DNA of 64,000 nucleotides from Streptomyces sp. NBC_00162. Its GTDB lineage: Bacteria > Actinomycetota > Actinomycetes > Streptomycetales > Streptomycetaceae. Positions within the stretch are counted from its first letter, which is position 1. Each line of letters begins with the position of its first letter. The notes beneath the pieces are model-generated. The model saw only the letters and a program-made list of their open reading frames with translations. It was not told the DNA's origin and made no database searches. The stretch lies in assembly GCF_024611995.1 (NCBI RefSeq), contig NZ_CP102510.1, positions 1 to 64,000 of the forward strand. Reading direction: 5' to 3'. Positions 52,668-63,108 of this stretch are shown here, piece after piece. The translations under genes were made by a program, and so were the position numbers.

Positions 52668-52982
52668 ATGGTGACTTTGATCAAGAAGATGACCGTTCTC
52701 GGCGACATCAACGAGTTCCTGGCCGCCAAGGACCCGGTCACGGCCCACCTCGCCGCGACGGAGGGCCACGTCGGCAACCGCACGCTGCGCAACCTCGGCC
52801 AGCCCGGGCTCTTCATCGAGATCGCCCACTGGAACGACCTCGACCAGTACGAGGCCGCCGTGGGCAGTGCGGAGTTCCTCGCCCTCGCCGCCGTGCTCTC
52901 CCCGCTCGTCACGACCGAGGCGGGCCTCTACGAGGTGGTCCCCGTGGGCGCCCGCCTGGACGCGGCCGGTACCTATGCCTGA
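52668..52982 (+). CDS. Small monooxygenase/ABM-type protein 2
   Basis: A 104-residue paralogue of 52288: KKMTVLGDINEFLAAKDPVT, NRTLRNLGQPGLFIEIAHWN, GSAEFLALA, LYEVVPVGA. Even the leader before the ATG (gatttgaggaga) is duplicated. The two may form a heterodimer. It overlaps the FAD monooxygenase start by eight bases (ATG 52975). Confidence 0.75.
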   Translation: MVTLIKKMTVLGDINEFLAAKDPVTAHLAATEGHVGNRTLRNLGQPGLFIEIAHWNDLDQYEAAVGSAEFLALAAVLSPLVTTEAGLYEVVPVGARLDAAGTYA

Positions 52983-54654
52983 TCAGGCCCAGGACCGGAC
53001 CGGTGCCCGGGCGCAGACCGAGGCCGCCCAGGTCCTGGTCGTCGGCGCCGGGCCGGTCGGTCTGACGGCCGCCCACGAACTGGCCCGCAGGGGCCTGCGG
53101 GTGCGGTTGATCGACGGCGCCGACGGGCCCGCGCGCACCAGCCGCGCGGTGGCCGTGCACCCGCGCACCCTGGAGACCTTCGACCAGATGGGCGTCGTGG
53201 CGCCGGTGATCGAGGCCGGGCGCCGCAACCGCGCCTTCACCATGTTCGCCCGCGGGCGCAAGCTGGTGCGGCTGGACGCCGACTACTCCTCCATGCCCAC
53301 CCGGTACCCGTACACCGTCATCATCGAGCAGACCCGCACCGAGTCGGTGCTGCGCGAGGCCGTGGCCCGGCTCGGCGTCCGCGTCGAATGGGGCGTGCGG
53401 CTCACGGACCTCGCCCAGGACCCCTCCGGGGTGCGGGCCCGCCTGGAACGTGCCGACGGCACGCGGGAGGAGTACGAGGTTCCCTGGCTGGTCGGCTGCG
53501 ACGGCGGCCACAGCACGGTCCGCAAGCAGTTGGAGCTGCCGCTGATCGGCGAGTCCAGCGAGACCTGGGAACTGGCCGACGCGCCGGTGGTCACCGGCCT
53601 CGCACAGGACAGCATCTACTGGGTGCACACCGGCCGGCAGGCGATGATGATGGTGCCGTACAGCCGCGAGGGGCACTGGCGGCTGCTGGACACCGCGCCC
53701 GCCGGTGACACGGCGGGCAGTACCGCGAGCCGCTTCGGCGCCAAGCTCAGCGCGGGGCTCGGACAGAGCGTGAGCGTGGGCGAGCCGCAGTGGACCTCCG
53801 TCTTCACCTTCCAGCAGCGCATGGTGCCGCGGATGCACGAGGGCCGCTGCTTCGTGGCCGGTGACGCCGCGCACGTGCACAGCCCCGCCTCCGGGCAGGG
53901 CATGAACACCGGTGTGCAGGAGGCGTACAACCTGGCGTGGAAGCTCGCCCAGGTCGAACAGGGCTGGGCCGGGCGCGAACTGCTCGACACCTACGGCCGG
54001 GAGCGCGTACCGGTCGGCAAGGCGCTGCTCGGCAGCACCCGTACGGCCACCTTCCTGGTCCAGTTCAAGAACGTGATGGCCGGGCTGATGCTGCCGGTCG
54101 TCTTCGGCGTGGTGCGCAATGTCCCGCCGCTGCGCCGGGCCATCCAGCGCAAGGTGCTCGGCGGCATGTCCGGGCTGCGCCTGGCCTACCCCGAGTCCTC
54201 ACTGACCACCCCGGACCCCGGCATCGGGACCCCGGCGGGCAGCCGTGCGTCGGCCGCCGCCGCCCGCTTCCCCGGCGACCCGGGCGCGGACGCGCTCCAG
54301 GAGGAACTGCGCGACACCCGCTGGTCGCTGCTGTGTGCCGCGGGCGGCCGCGGCGCGGCTCGCCGTGCGGCGGCCGACGCGGCCGCCGAGCACGGCCCGT
54401 GGCTGTCGGTACGGACTGTCGGCGGGGCCCCCGGCGAGGGCCCCGGAACGCTGGCCGACCCGGACGGCCGGCTGCGTCAGGCGCTGGGCCTGGTGCCCGG
54501 CGGCTGGGTGCTGATCCGGCCCGACGGGTACTTCGCCACCAGTGGCGCCTCGCTGACCGGCGAGATCCTGCGCCGGGCACTGGCCCCGCTGGGCCCTGAG
54601 GCCGTACGGGTACGCGAGCCCGTACCGGTACGCGAGCCCGCCGACGTCGTCTGA
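52975..54654 (+). CDS. PHBH-type aromatic FAD hydroxylase
   Basis: A 559-residue aromatic hydroxylase like those of angucycline/anthracycline pathways. Seen: VLVVGAGPVGLTAAHELARR, VPWLVGCDGGHSTVRKQL (DG motif), FVAGDAAHVHSPASGQGMNT (GD motif) and a C-terminal thioredoxin-like region. Likely hydroxylation of a polycyclic aromatic. ATG 52975 overlaps the ABM gene by eight bases, so the three oxygenase genes are one transcriptional unit with the ligase. Confidence 0.88.
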   Translation: MPDQAQDRTGARAQTEAAQVLVVGAGPVGLTAAHELARRGLRVRLIDGADGPARTSRAVAVHPRTLETFDQMGVVAPVIEAGRRNRAFTMFARGRKLVRLDADYSSMPTRYPYTVIIEQTRTESVLREAVARLGVRVEWGVRLTDLAQDPSGVRARLERADGTREEYEVPWLVGCDGGHSTVRKQLELPLIGESSETWELADAPVVTGLAQDSIYWVHTGRQAMMMVPYSREGHWRLLDTAPAGDTAGSTASRFGAKLSAGLGQSVSVGEPQWTSVFTFQQRMVPRMHEGRCFVAGDAAHVHSPASGQGMNTGVQEAYNLAWKLAQVEQGWAGRELLDTYGRERVPVGKALLGSTRTATFLVQFKNVMAGLMLPVVFGVVRNVPPLRRAIQRKVLGGMSGLRLAYPESSLTTPDPGIGTPAGSRASAAAARFPGDPGADALQEELRDTRWSLLCAAGGRGAARRAAADAAAEHGPWLSVRTVGGAPGEGPGTLADPDGRLRQALGLVPGGWVLIRPDGYFATSGASLTGEILRRALAPLGPEAVRVREPVPVREPADVV

Positions 54655-54669
54655 ACCGCCCCCCGACGG

Positions 54670-55434
54670 TCAGACGGCGCCGGCGAGCGAGGCGGTCAGC
54701 CGCGCCGACACCGTGCGCAGCACGGCGGCCGTGTGGTCGCTCAGGTAGAAGTGCCCGCCCGTGAAGACCTCCGAGTGGAAGTCGCCCGTGGTGTGCCGCT
54801 GCCAGGCCAGCGCCTCCTCGACGGTGACCTTCGGGTCCGCGTCGCCGGTGAACGCCGTCACCGGGCAGCGCACCGCGGCTCCGGGCCGGTAGACGTGCGT
54901 CTCCACGGCCTTGTAGTCGCCGCGGATCGTCGGCAGCAGCATCGCCCGCATCTCGGGGTCGTCCAGCAGCTCGGAGCCCGCCGCCTGGTGGGACTGGATC
55001 TCGGCGACCAGCGCCGCGTCACTCACGTCGTGCCAGCGCTCGCCGCGGCTGACCGAGGGGGCCCGGCGGCCCGAGACGAACAGCTCGACGGGCCCCTCCC
55101 CCCGCTCCTCGAGGCGCTGGGCGACCTCGAAGCCGAGGACGGCTCCCATGCTGTGCCCGAACAGGGCGAGCGGCTTGTCCCGGTACGCCGAGAGCTCCTC
55201 GGTGATCCGGTCGGCGAGGGTGGGGATGTCGTCGATCAACGGCTCCATGCGCCGGTCCTGGCGGCCGGGATACTGCACGGCCAGCACCTCGACCGAGGGC
55301 GAAAGCGCCTGGGCGACCGGGAAGTAGAAGCTGGCGGAGCCGCCCGCGTGCGGCAGGCAGAGCAGGCGTACGGCCGCGTCGGGGGCTGAACTGAAGAGGC
55401 GGAACCATTCCGGATCGCCGCTGGGCCCGTTCAT
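54670..55434 (-). CDS. Type II thioesterase 2
   Basis: A 254-residue editing-type thioesterase: VRLLCLPHAGGSASFYFPVA, QYPGRQDRRMEPLIDDIPTL, LALFGHSMGAVLGFE (GHSMG elbow) and the His region EVFTGGHFYLSDH. A second copy besides 45484; the two are diverged. ATG 55434. Its upstream region holds candidate repeats TCGAGGG/TCAAGAA/TCAAGAG of 10-bp period on the minus strand. Confidence 0.87.
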   Translation of the reverse strand: MNGPSGDPEWFRLFSSAPDAAVRLLCLPHAGGSASFYFPVAQALSPSVEVLAVQYPGRQDRRMEPLIDDIPTLADRITEELSAYRDKPLALFGHSMGAVLGFEVAQRLEERGEGPVELFVSGRRAPSVSRGERWHDVSDAALVAEIQSHQAAGSELLDDPEMRAMLLPTIRGDYKAVETHVYRPGAAVRCPVTAFTGDADPKVTVEEALAWQRHTTGDFHSEVFTGGHFYLSDHTAAVLRTVSARLTASLAGAV

Positions 55435-55874
55435 CTGCTTCTCCGCTCGCCGCTCTTGATCGTTCTTGATCACCCTCGATGACCGGTTCCAGGGTGCAGG
55501 TCGGGGCGGCTGCGCGAAACCCCGGACCGGCCGCCACGGCCGCTCGCTCGACGGGACCTCGACCGGATCTCCGGCGCGCCTCCGGCCGTCCGGGAAACCC
55601 TGTCGATCAGCGGGTGTCACCGAACCCGCCGTGATCCGTACGACCCGGCCCACCCCCGTCCCGGTCGTACGGCTCGCAGCGCACCGGCCGGCGCGCTGCA
55701 CCAGATCCGAGGCCGTCGCCCCTCCTGACGAGGACGCGACGGCCTCGGATCGTTGCGTCCGGCGCGCCCGGCCGCCCGGATCCTCGAGAGCCCCTGGAGA
55801 GGTCGAGACGGATTCGAGCGGCTCTCCGGTGGATCTTGTCAATCTCGAGAGCCAGGGCGAGAGAGGTTGAGCCG
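55435..55874. promoter_or_regulatory. Divergent intergenic with SARP boxes
   Basis: 440 bases with no gene. Two heptamer pairs at 11-bp period precede the aromatase gene: TCGAGAG (55784-55790)/TGGAGAG (55795-55801) and TCGAGAC (55803-55809)/TCGAGCG (55814-55820). A further series TCGAGAG/GGCGAGA/TTGAGCC at 11-bp steps runs 55845-55873 into the start region. Leftward, TCGAGGG/TCAAGAA/TCAAGAG precede the thioesterase. Confidence 0.6.
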
Positions 55875-56831
55875 ATGACGGGTGACCGAGTGCACCGCAG
55901 GACATACGCGGTGGACGTGGCGGCGCCGGCAGGCGTGGTCTACGGGTTGATCGCGGACACCACCCAGTGGCCGCTGTTCGTGCCGCCGAGCATCCATGTC
56001 GAACGGCTCGACTTCGACGGGATCCGCGACCGGTTCCAGATGTGGGTCACCGCCAACGGCACGGTCAAGTCCTGGCTGTCGCACCGCACCCTGGACGCAC
56101 AGGCCCACCGCATCGACTTCCACCAGGAGGTCCCGGCCGGGCCCGCCACGTCCCTGGGCGGCCGCTGGACGGTCGAGGCACAGGGCGCCGCAGGCTCCCG
56201 GCTGACGCTGGACCACGAGTTCACCGTCGCCGACGACCGGCCTGAGGACCTGTCCTGGGTGGAACGGGCGACGGACACCAACAGCCGGGCCGAGCTGGCA
56301 CGGCTGAAGGAGACCGCCGAACGCTGGACCTCCCTGGACTCCCTGCTCCTCTCCTTCGAGGAGTCCGTACGCGTCAAGGGACCGGCCGAACTCGTCTACG
56401 ACTTCCTCTGCGGCATCGCGGACTGGCCCGGCCAGGTCCCGCACGTCTCGCGCGCCGACGTCGCCGAGGTCCAGCCCGGCGTGCAGCTGGTCCGCATGGA
56501 GACCGTGTCCGGACCCGACCCGGCGCAGACCACGGAAGAGGTCCGGATCTGCTTCCCGCACGCCTTGCGGATCGTCCACAAGCAGACCCGGACGCCGCTG
56601 CTGCTGGAAGCGCACACCGGGGAATGGTCGGTGATCCCGGACGAGACGGGCGTCACGGCCGTGGCCCGGCACAACGTGCTGCTGCGCGAGGAGGCCGTCG
56701 AGGCGGTGCTCGGCCGGGGCGCCGGAATCCAGGACGCGCGCCGCCACGTACGCGAACTCCTCGGCGGGCAGAGCGCCACCGTCCTGAGCCTCGCCAAGCG
56801 GCACGCGGAATCCACCATTCGAACCCTCTGA
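55875..56831 (+). CDS. Didomain aromatase/cyclase
   Basis: A 318-residue START/Bet v1-like protein with two copies of the polyketide cyclase domain: residues ~10-150 (VYGLIADTTQWPLFVPPSIH) and ~165-310 (VYDFLCGIADWPGQVPHVSR). Such didomain aromatases close and aromatise the first ring of type II polyketides. Its presence is the strongest sign that an aromatic polyketide is made. ATG 55875 overlaps the end of the SARP box series. The acyl-CoA dehydrogenase-like gene follows 23 bases later. Confidence 0.88.
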   Translation: MTGDRVHRRTYAVDVAAPAGVVYGLIADTTQWPLFVPPSIHVERLDFDGIRDRFQMWVTANGTVKSWLSHRTLDAQAHRIDFHQEVPAGPATSLGGRWTVEAQGAAGSRLTLDHEFTVADDRPEDLSWVERATDTNSRAELARLKETAERWTSLDSLLLSFEESVRVKGPAELVYDFLCGIADWPGQVPHVSRADVAEVQPGVQLVRMETVSGPDPAQTTEEVRICFPHALRIVHKQTRTPLLLEAHTGEWSVIPDETGVTAVARHNVLLREEAVEAVLGRGAGIQDARRHVRELLGGQSATVLSLAKRHAESTIRTL

Positions 56832-56854
56832 ACCGGGAGTTGATCAACACCGTC

Positions 56855-58624
56855 ATGACCACCTCCCTGCACGCCCCGGACACCGCACCGGCCACGGCCG
56901 CCACCGCCTCCGCCTCCCACGAGGCGGCGGCGCTGCGCCGGGCCGCCCGGCTGGAGGCCCTCCTCGGCGCCCCCCATGACCCCGCCAACCCGCACGGCAT
57001 CGCCGCACTGTGCGCCGCCGACTCCCGCGGGGAGCTCCCGGCCGCCACCGAACGGCTGCTGACCGGGACCGGCCTCGCGGCCGAGTTCGTCCCGGCCGAG
57101 TTCGGCGGCCGCCTCACCCGCGCCGACCTGCTCGCCAAGGTGCTGCGCCCGGTCTTCCGCCGCGACCTGGCCCTCGGCTTCGGCTTCGGCATCACCTCGC
57201 TCTTCGCGAGCGCCGCGGTATGGGCCGCCGGCACCCCCCGCCAGCGCGAGCGGACCGCGGACCTGCTGCTCGGCGGCGGACGGGCCTCGATCGTCCACCA
57301 CGAACTCGCCCACGCCAACGCCATCCTGCGCGACGAGCTCGTCGCCACCCCGGACCCGCGCGGCGGCTACACGCTCGACGGCCGCAAGAACGTGATCATG
57401 AACGCGTCGCGGGCGGGCGCGTACGTGGTCTACGCCCGCACCGCGCCCGAACGCGGCCCCCGCAGCCACTCCGTCCTGCTCCTGGACCCCTCGGAGCTGC
57501 CCGCCGACGGCATCCGGAAACTGCCCCGCGTGCCCACCCCCGGCATGCGCGGCGGGATCTTCTCCGGCCTGGAGTTCACCGGGTGCCCGGTCCCCGAGGA
57601 CGCCCTGGTCGGCAGCCCGGGCGAAGGCGTCTCGCTGGCCCTGCGCACCTTCCAGGTCAACCGCTGCCTCATCCCCGGCGTCGCCATCGCGGCCGCCGAC
57701 ACCGTGCTGCGCTCGGCCGTGCGCGCCGCGTCCACCGGACGCAGCACACCCGTGGCCAAGCGCTGGCACAAGCCGCTCGCCGGGGTCTTCGCCGACCTCC
57801 TGGCCTGCGACAGCATGGCCACCGTCGCGCTGCGCTCGCTCAGCCTGCTGCCCGAGCGCGCCCACATCCTGGCCGCGGCCGTCAAGTACGTGGTGCCGGA
57901 CCTGCTGCGCGAGAGCCTGGAGGAACTGTCCACCGTCCTCGGCGCGCACGGCTACGAACACGGCAGCCCGAGTTACGGATCCGTCGACAAGCTCGTGCGC
58001 GACCTGCCGGTCGCGGGCCTCGGCCACGCCGGCACGGCCGCCTGCCACGCCGTCATCGTCCCCCAGCTGCGCAGCCTCGCCGAGCGCTCCTGGTTCCTCG
58101 CCGAGGAGCCGCCGCCCGAGCTGTTCCGCAGCGGGGCGACCCTGCCCGTGCTCGACTACCGGCTGCTGGGCATCGCCAGCGGCGAGGACTTCCTGTCCGC
58201 CTCGCTCATCGGCTCGGCCGGGCGCCTCGCCGCGACCCGGGGCGTCGGCGGCCAGATGGCCGTCCTCAGCGACCTCGCCGAGGGCTTCGTCAACGAACTG
58301 CGCGCGCTGCGCGCCGAGTGCGCGGCCCTGCCCGCCACCCGGGCCGCCCTGACGGATCCCGCCGTCGTGATCCTCAGCGACCGGTACGCCATCGTGCAGG
58401 CCGCCGCGGCCGTACTGGGCATCTGGGAGGGGCAGGACGGCGCCGACCCCTTCCTCGCCGACCCGGCCTGGGCGGTCCTCGCGCTGTCCCGGCTCGCCGG
58501 GCGGCTGGGCATCGTCGTACCGGACCTGCCCGAGAGCTGTCTTCGCCAGGTGCTGGACGAACTCGTACGCCGCTACCGCGGGGGCCTCAGCTGCGACCTC
58601 GACGGCAGTGAGCTGAGCCAGTGA
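56855..58624 (+). CDS. Acyl-CoA dehydrogenase-like protein
   Basis: A 589-residue protein of the acyl-CoA dehydrogenase fold: FGGRLTRADLLAKVLRPVFR, FGITSLFASAAVWAAGTPRQ, YTLDGRKNVIMNASRAGAYV, GGIFSGLEFTGCPVPEDALV. The helical C-terminus includes VLGAHGYEHGSPSYGSVDKL. It lacks an obvious catalytic Glu from what I can see, so it may be a flavoprotein with altered chemistry. ATG 56855. Operon with the aromatase and the PPTase. Confidence 0.78.
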   Translation: MTTSLHAPDTAPATAATASASHEAAALRRAARLEALLGAPHDPANPHGIAALCAADSRGELPAATERLLTGTGLAAEFVPAEFGGRLTRADLLAKVLRPVFRRDLALGFGFGITSLFASAAVWAAGTPRQRERTADLLLGGGRASIVHHELAHANAILRDELVATPDPRGGYTLDGRKNVIMNASRAGAYVVYARTAPERGPRSHSVLLLDPSELPADGIRKLPRVPTPGMRGGIFSGLEFTGCPVPEDALVGSPGEGVSLALRTFQVNRCLIPGVAIAAADTVLRSAVRAASTGRSTPVAKRWHKPLAGVFADLLACDSMATVALRSLSLLPERAHILAAAVKYVVPDLLRESLEELSTVLGAHGYEHGSPSYGSVDKLVRDLPVAGLGHAGTAACHAVIVPQLRSLAERSWFLAEEPPPELFRSGATLPVLDYRLLGIASGEDFLSASLIGSAGRLAATRGVGGQMAVLSDLAEGFVNELRALRAECAALPATRAALTDPAVVILSDRYAIVQAAAAVLGIWEGQDGADPFLADPAWAVLALSRLAGRLGIVVPDLPESCLRQVLDELVRRYRGGLSCDLDGSELSQ

Positions 58625-58671
58625 GAGGGAACCAGCGGGGGAACCAGGAGAATCGGAGAGGGAACCACTCC

Positions 58672-59511
58672 ATGCCTCACCAGATCGCACCGGAAGAGCG
58701 GACCATCGCACCGCCCATCCACGTCTCCGGGCCCGGCGGGCCCTGGGACACGGTGTGCGAGAACCTCGAACGCGACGGCTACGCCGTCGTGTTCGCCACC
58801 TGGGGCGAATGGCTGACCGCGGCCCTCTCGGATCCCGAGCTGCGCCCGCTGCTCGGCCGTGACTGGCAGCGCTACCGGCGGACCGAGAACGCGGCGATGC
58901 GCTACTGCTTCGTCGCCTCCCGCATGGTCGTGAAGTACACGGCCGCCGCGGCCTTGAGGACGGGTCCCGCCTCGCTCGACCTCGCGTACAAAATCGGCGG
59001 AAGGCCGTACATCCGCGGATTCGACCAGATCGACATCAGCCTGAGCCACACCGACGACCTGATCGTGGTCGGCGTCAGCAGGACGGGACGGATCGGTGTC
59101 GACACGGAATCCGCCGGGCGCAAGATCTCCTTCGAGCTGTTCCACGACCACATGTGCACCCCCGCCGAACTCGCGGAGCTCAAGCGCATGTCCCAGGACC
59201 GCCAGAGCTCCGAGATGCTCCGGCTGTGGACCCTGAAAGAGGCCTACACCAAGGCGCTGGGGCAGGGACTGCGGCTGGGCTTCACCGAGTTCGGCTTCGG
59301 TCTGGAGAGCGGTGACCTGCTCGCCCCGGACGGCTCCCCCGCCTCCCGCGGGGAGTGGGCGTTCGCGACCTACCCGGTGCTCGGCGACCGCTACCTGGTG
59401 AGCGTGGCCTGCCACGACACCGGGCTGGACACCGCCCGCGACACCGCCGTCCACACCATGCTCGACGAGGGCTTCATGGGCGCGGTCGAGGAAGGCCTGG
59501 CGAGCGCGTGA
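58672..59511 (+). CDS. Sfp-type phosphopantetheinyl transferase 2
   Basis: A 279-residue PPTase with DISLSHTDDLIVVGVSRTGR, IGVDTESAGRKISFELF (metal-binding DxE) and LWTLKEAYTKALGQGLRLGF. Distinct from 42304 in sequence, so the cluster has two. ATG 58672 follows gagaggga. It lies between the acyl-CoA dehydrogenase-like gene and the condensation-domain gene. Confidence 0.87.
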   Translation: MPHQIAPEERTIAPPIHVSGPGGPWDTVCENLERDGYAVVFATWGEWLTAALSDPELRPLLGRDWQRYRRTENAAMRYCFVASRMVVKYTAAAALRTGPASLDLAYKIGGRPYIRGFDQIDISLSHTDDLIVVGVSRTGRIGVDTESAGRKISFELFHDHMCTPAELAELKRMSQDRQSSEMLRLWTLKEAYTKALGQGLRLGFTEFGFGLESGDLLAPDGSPASRGEWAFATYPVLGDRYLVSVACHDTGLDTARDTAVHTMLDEGFMGAVEEGLASA

Positions 59512-59620
59512 AGCGGATGAGCAGGCCGTGTCAGCGCCGTGTCAGCGCCGTGTGGCCGCTGCTCGCATACTCGTTCACCTTTCCATGCCCGATGCACGCA
59601 GCCGACCGAGGAGGGAGCAG

Positions 59621-61711
59621 ATGGCCGCGCCCGTGACGGTGATCGTCACTCCCGGCCCGCCGCCTTCGCTCGACCTCCACGGACCGCTCACGCAACGGGC
59701 CCTGGAGGCGGCGCTCGCGGCGCTGCCGCCGTGCACCCCCACGCTGCACCGGCACACCGAGACCCATCACACGCTCCAGGTGCCCCCGCCGCCGTTTCCC
59801 GCGGGCGTCCTCGCGGACCTGCTGGCCGCGCCGCGCTCCGAGGACGCCGCGCCCCGCCCGCGCGGCGCCGACGACCTGAACTCCGGTCCGCCCGGGGAGG
59901 CCGGCGCGCCCGAACCGGTTCAGGCCGCGGCCCCCGCCGCCCCGCTCCAGCGGGACGTCCTGCTCGACGCGCTGGCCCGGCCCGGCGCCGGGCTGCACGC
60001 CGGGCAGGTGTACTGGCGCTGGCACGGCCCCCTGGACGTCGCCCGGTTCACCGCCGCCTGGCAGTCGCTCGCCGACCGCGAGGCGGTGCTGCGCGCCGCC
60101 CTGGCCCCGCCCGTGCGCGACGCCGGCCCGCAGATCGCCGTCCATCCGCACGCCGCCGTGGAGATCCTGCGCCACCGGCACGACGCGACCGACTGGAGCA
60201 CCCTGCTGGTCGCCGAGCGCGCCCGCGCCTTCGACCTGCGCCACCCCGGACCGCTGCGCATCGCCCTGCTGGACGATCCGCCGCCCGGGGAGGGCGGCGC
60301 CCGCTCCACCCGGATCCTGATCACCTATCACCAGGCCCTGCTGGACAGCAGCAGCGTCCGTACCCTGCTCGGCGCCTTCTACCGGGCCTACCTCGCCGAC
60401 GGCCGGGTGCCCGGCGGGGAGCGCCGCCCCGACGTACGGGACCACCTGCACTGGCTGCACGCCCAGAACCTGGGACCCGCCCGCGCGTTCTGGTCGCGGG
60501 CCGCACCCTCGCCCGACGCCGCGACCCTGCCGGCCCGGCCCGCCGCCCGCACCACCGGCGGACTCGGCCACGGCCGGAGCCGGCTCACCCTCACCGCCGC
60601 CGAGGCGGTCCGGCTGCGCGAATGGGCCGCCCAGTGGGGTGCGACCGAGAGCACCGCTCTGCACGCCGCCTGGGCACTCCAGCTCTACCGGCCGTCCGCC
60701 GACCTCGACGCGAACCCGCGTTCCGTGGCCTTCGCCGTCTCCGTCTCGGGCCGCGGCATCTTCCTGGAGGGCGTCGAGGCGCTGCCGGGCCCGTTGCACA
60801 ACCCGCTGCCCGTGCAGCTCGTCGTCGACCCGGCGGCGACCGTGTCCCGGCTGCTGGCCGACCTGACCTGCCGGGCACTGGACGCCGCCGCCTACGAATG
60901 GGTGTCGGCCGGGCAGATCCAGGCGTGGGCGGGCACCTCCCCGGACGCGGGCCGGCTCACCGAATCCCTGATCGTGTTCGAGCCCCCGGCGCAGCGCGGA
61001 CACGGGTACGGAGAGAACGCGTACCGCGAGGACGTGTACCGCGAGGAGCTCGCCGCCGAGGGCATCCGGGTGGACCCGCCCGAGACCGTCGGCCCGCTCA
61101 CCGGCGTGCCCTTCACCCTCGCCGCCCGCCACGAGGCGGACGGCTCCCTGGTGCTGACCGCCGTACACGACCGCACCCGCTTCTCCGACAACGCGGCCGC
61201 GCTGATCCTGTCGCAGACCGCGGGCCTGCTGCGCGAACTGCCCTTCTCCACCGACGGGTTGACGACCGTAGCCGAGGCGCTCGGGCTGCTCTCGGGGGCC
61301 CGCGTGCCCCCGGTCACCATCCGCCCGACCGGCGCGCTGCGCCTGCTGCGCGAAGCCGCCCACCCGGGCGCCGGCACGATCTGCCTGATCCCGCCGCCGG
61401 ACGCGCCGCCGGACTGCTACGGCGGGCTCGCCGATCTCCACCCGGGACCGGAGGCGCTGGCCACCCTGACCGCTCCCGCGGACGCGGCGGACTTCCTGAC
61501 CGGGCTGCGCCCCGTACTCGCCACCGGGGAGCCCCTCGTCCTGGGCTGCTTCTCCGGCGCGGGCACCCTCGCCTGCGAGATCGCCGACCGGATCGCCGCG
61601 CACGGCTGGTACCCGCCGCTCGTCGTGATCGCGGGCGCCGCCGACGGCGGCCCGGATTCCGCCCGCGCCCTCACCGGGGCGCTCAACTCCGCGACCGCGA
61701 GACCCGGATGA
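59621..61711 (+). CDS. Condensation-domain protein 2 with degenerate thioesterase-like tail
   Basis: A 696-residue protein. Residues ~105-540 form a condensation fold with TYHQALLDSSSVRTLL: the HHxxxDG motif is YHQALLDS, keeping the second His (237) and Asp (242). A C-terminal ~100-residue alpha/beta-hydrolase-like piece (ICLIPPPDAPPD, VLGCFSGAGTLACEIADRIA) has CFSGAG instead of GxSxG. The N-terminal ~100 residues are Pro/Ala-rich without a recognised domain. Together with 48830 it suggests an acyl/peptidyl joining step. ATG 59621 follows gaggaggga. Confidence 0.72.
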   Translation: MAAPVTVIVTPGPPPSLDLHGPLTQRALEAALAALPPCTPTLHRHTETHHTLQVPPPPFPAGVLADLLAAPRSEDAAPRPRGADDLNSGPPGEAGAPEPVQAAAPAAPLQRDVLLDALARPGAGLHAGQVYWRWHGPLDVARFTAAWQSLADREAVLRAALAPPVRDAGPQIAVHPHAAVEILRHRHDATDWSTLLVAERARAFDLRHPGPLRIALLDDPPPGEGGARSTRILITYHQALLDSSSVRTLLGAFYRAYLADGRVPGGERRPDVRDHLHWLHAQNLGPARAFWSRAAPSPDAATLPARPAARTTGGLGHGRSRLTLTAAEAVRLREWAAQWGATESTALHAAWALQLYRPSADLDANPRSVAFAVSVSGRGIFLEGVEALPGPLHNPLPVQLVVDPAATVSRLLADLTCRALDAAAYEWVSAGQIQAWAGTSPDAGRLTESLIVFEPPAQRGHGYGENAYREDVYREELAAEGIRVDPPETVGPLTGVPFTLAARHEADGSLVLTAVHDRTRFSDNAAALILSQTAGLLRELPFSTDGLTTVAEALGLLSGARVPPVTIRPTGALRLLREAAHPGAGTICLIPPPDAPPDCYGGLADLHPGPEALATLTAPADAADFLTGLRPVLATGEPLVLGCFSGAGTLACEIADRIAAHGWYPPLVVIAGAADGGPDSARALTGALNSATARPG

Positions 61712-61824
61712 GCCGCTGACCTGCGGCCGCTGCCTGTCGACCCGGGCACGCGCACCTCGTCCGTCCGGGCTCTCCCACCATCGCTCTGCCATGGGCCGAG
61801 CGACCTCTCCCACCCTGGAGCACT

Positions 61825-63033
<1,209 letters not shown>

Positions 63034-63108
63034 CACCCGTACGACCGCCACCCAACCGCCCCGCCGACGGCGGGACTCCGGCCCACTCCGTCCCGATCAG
63101 GAGACCAC

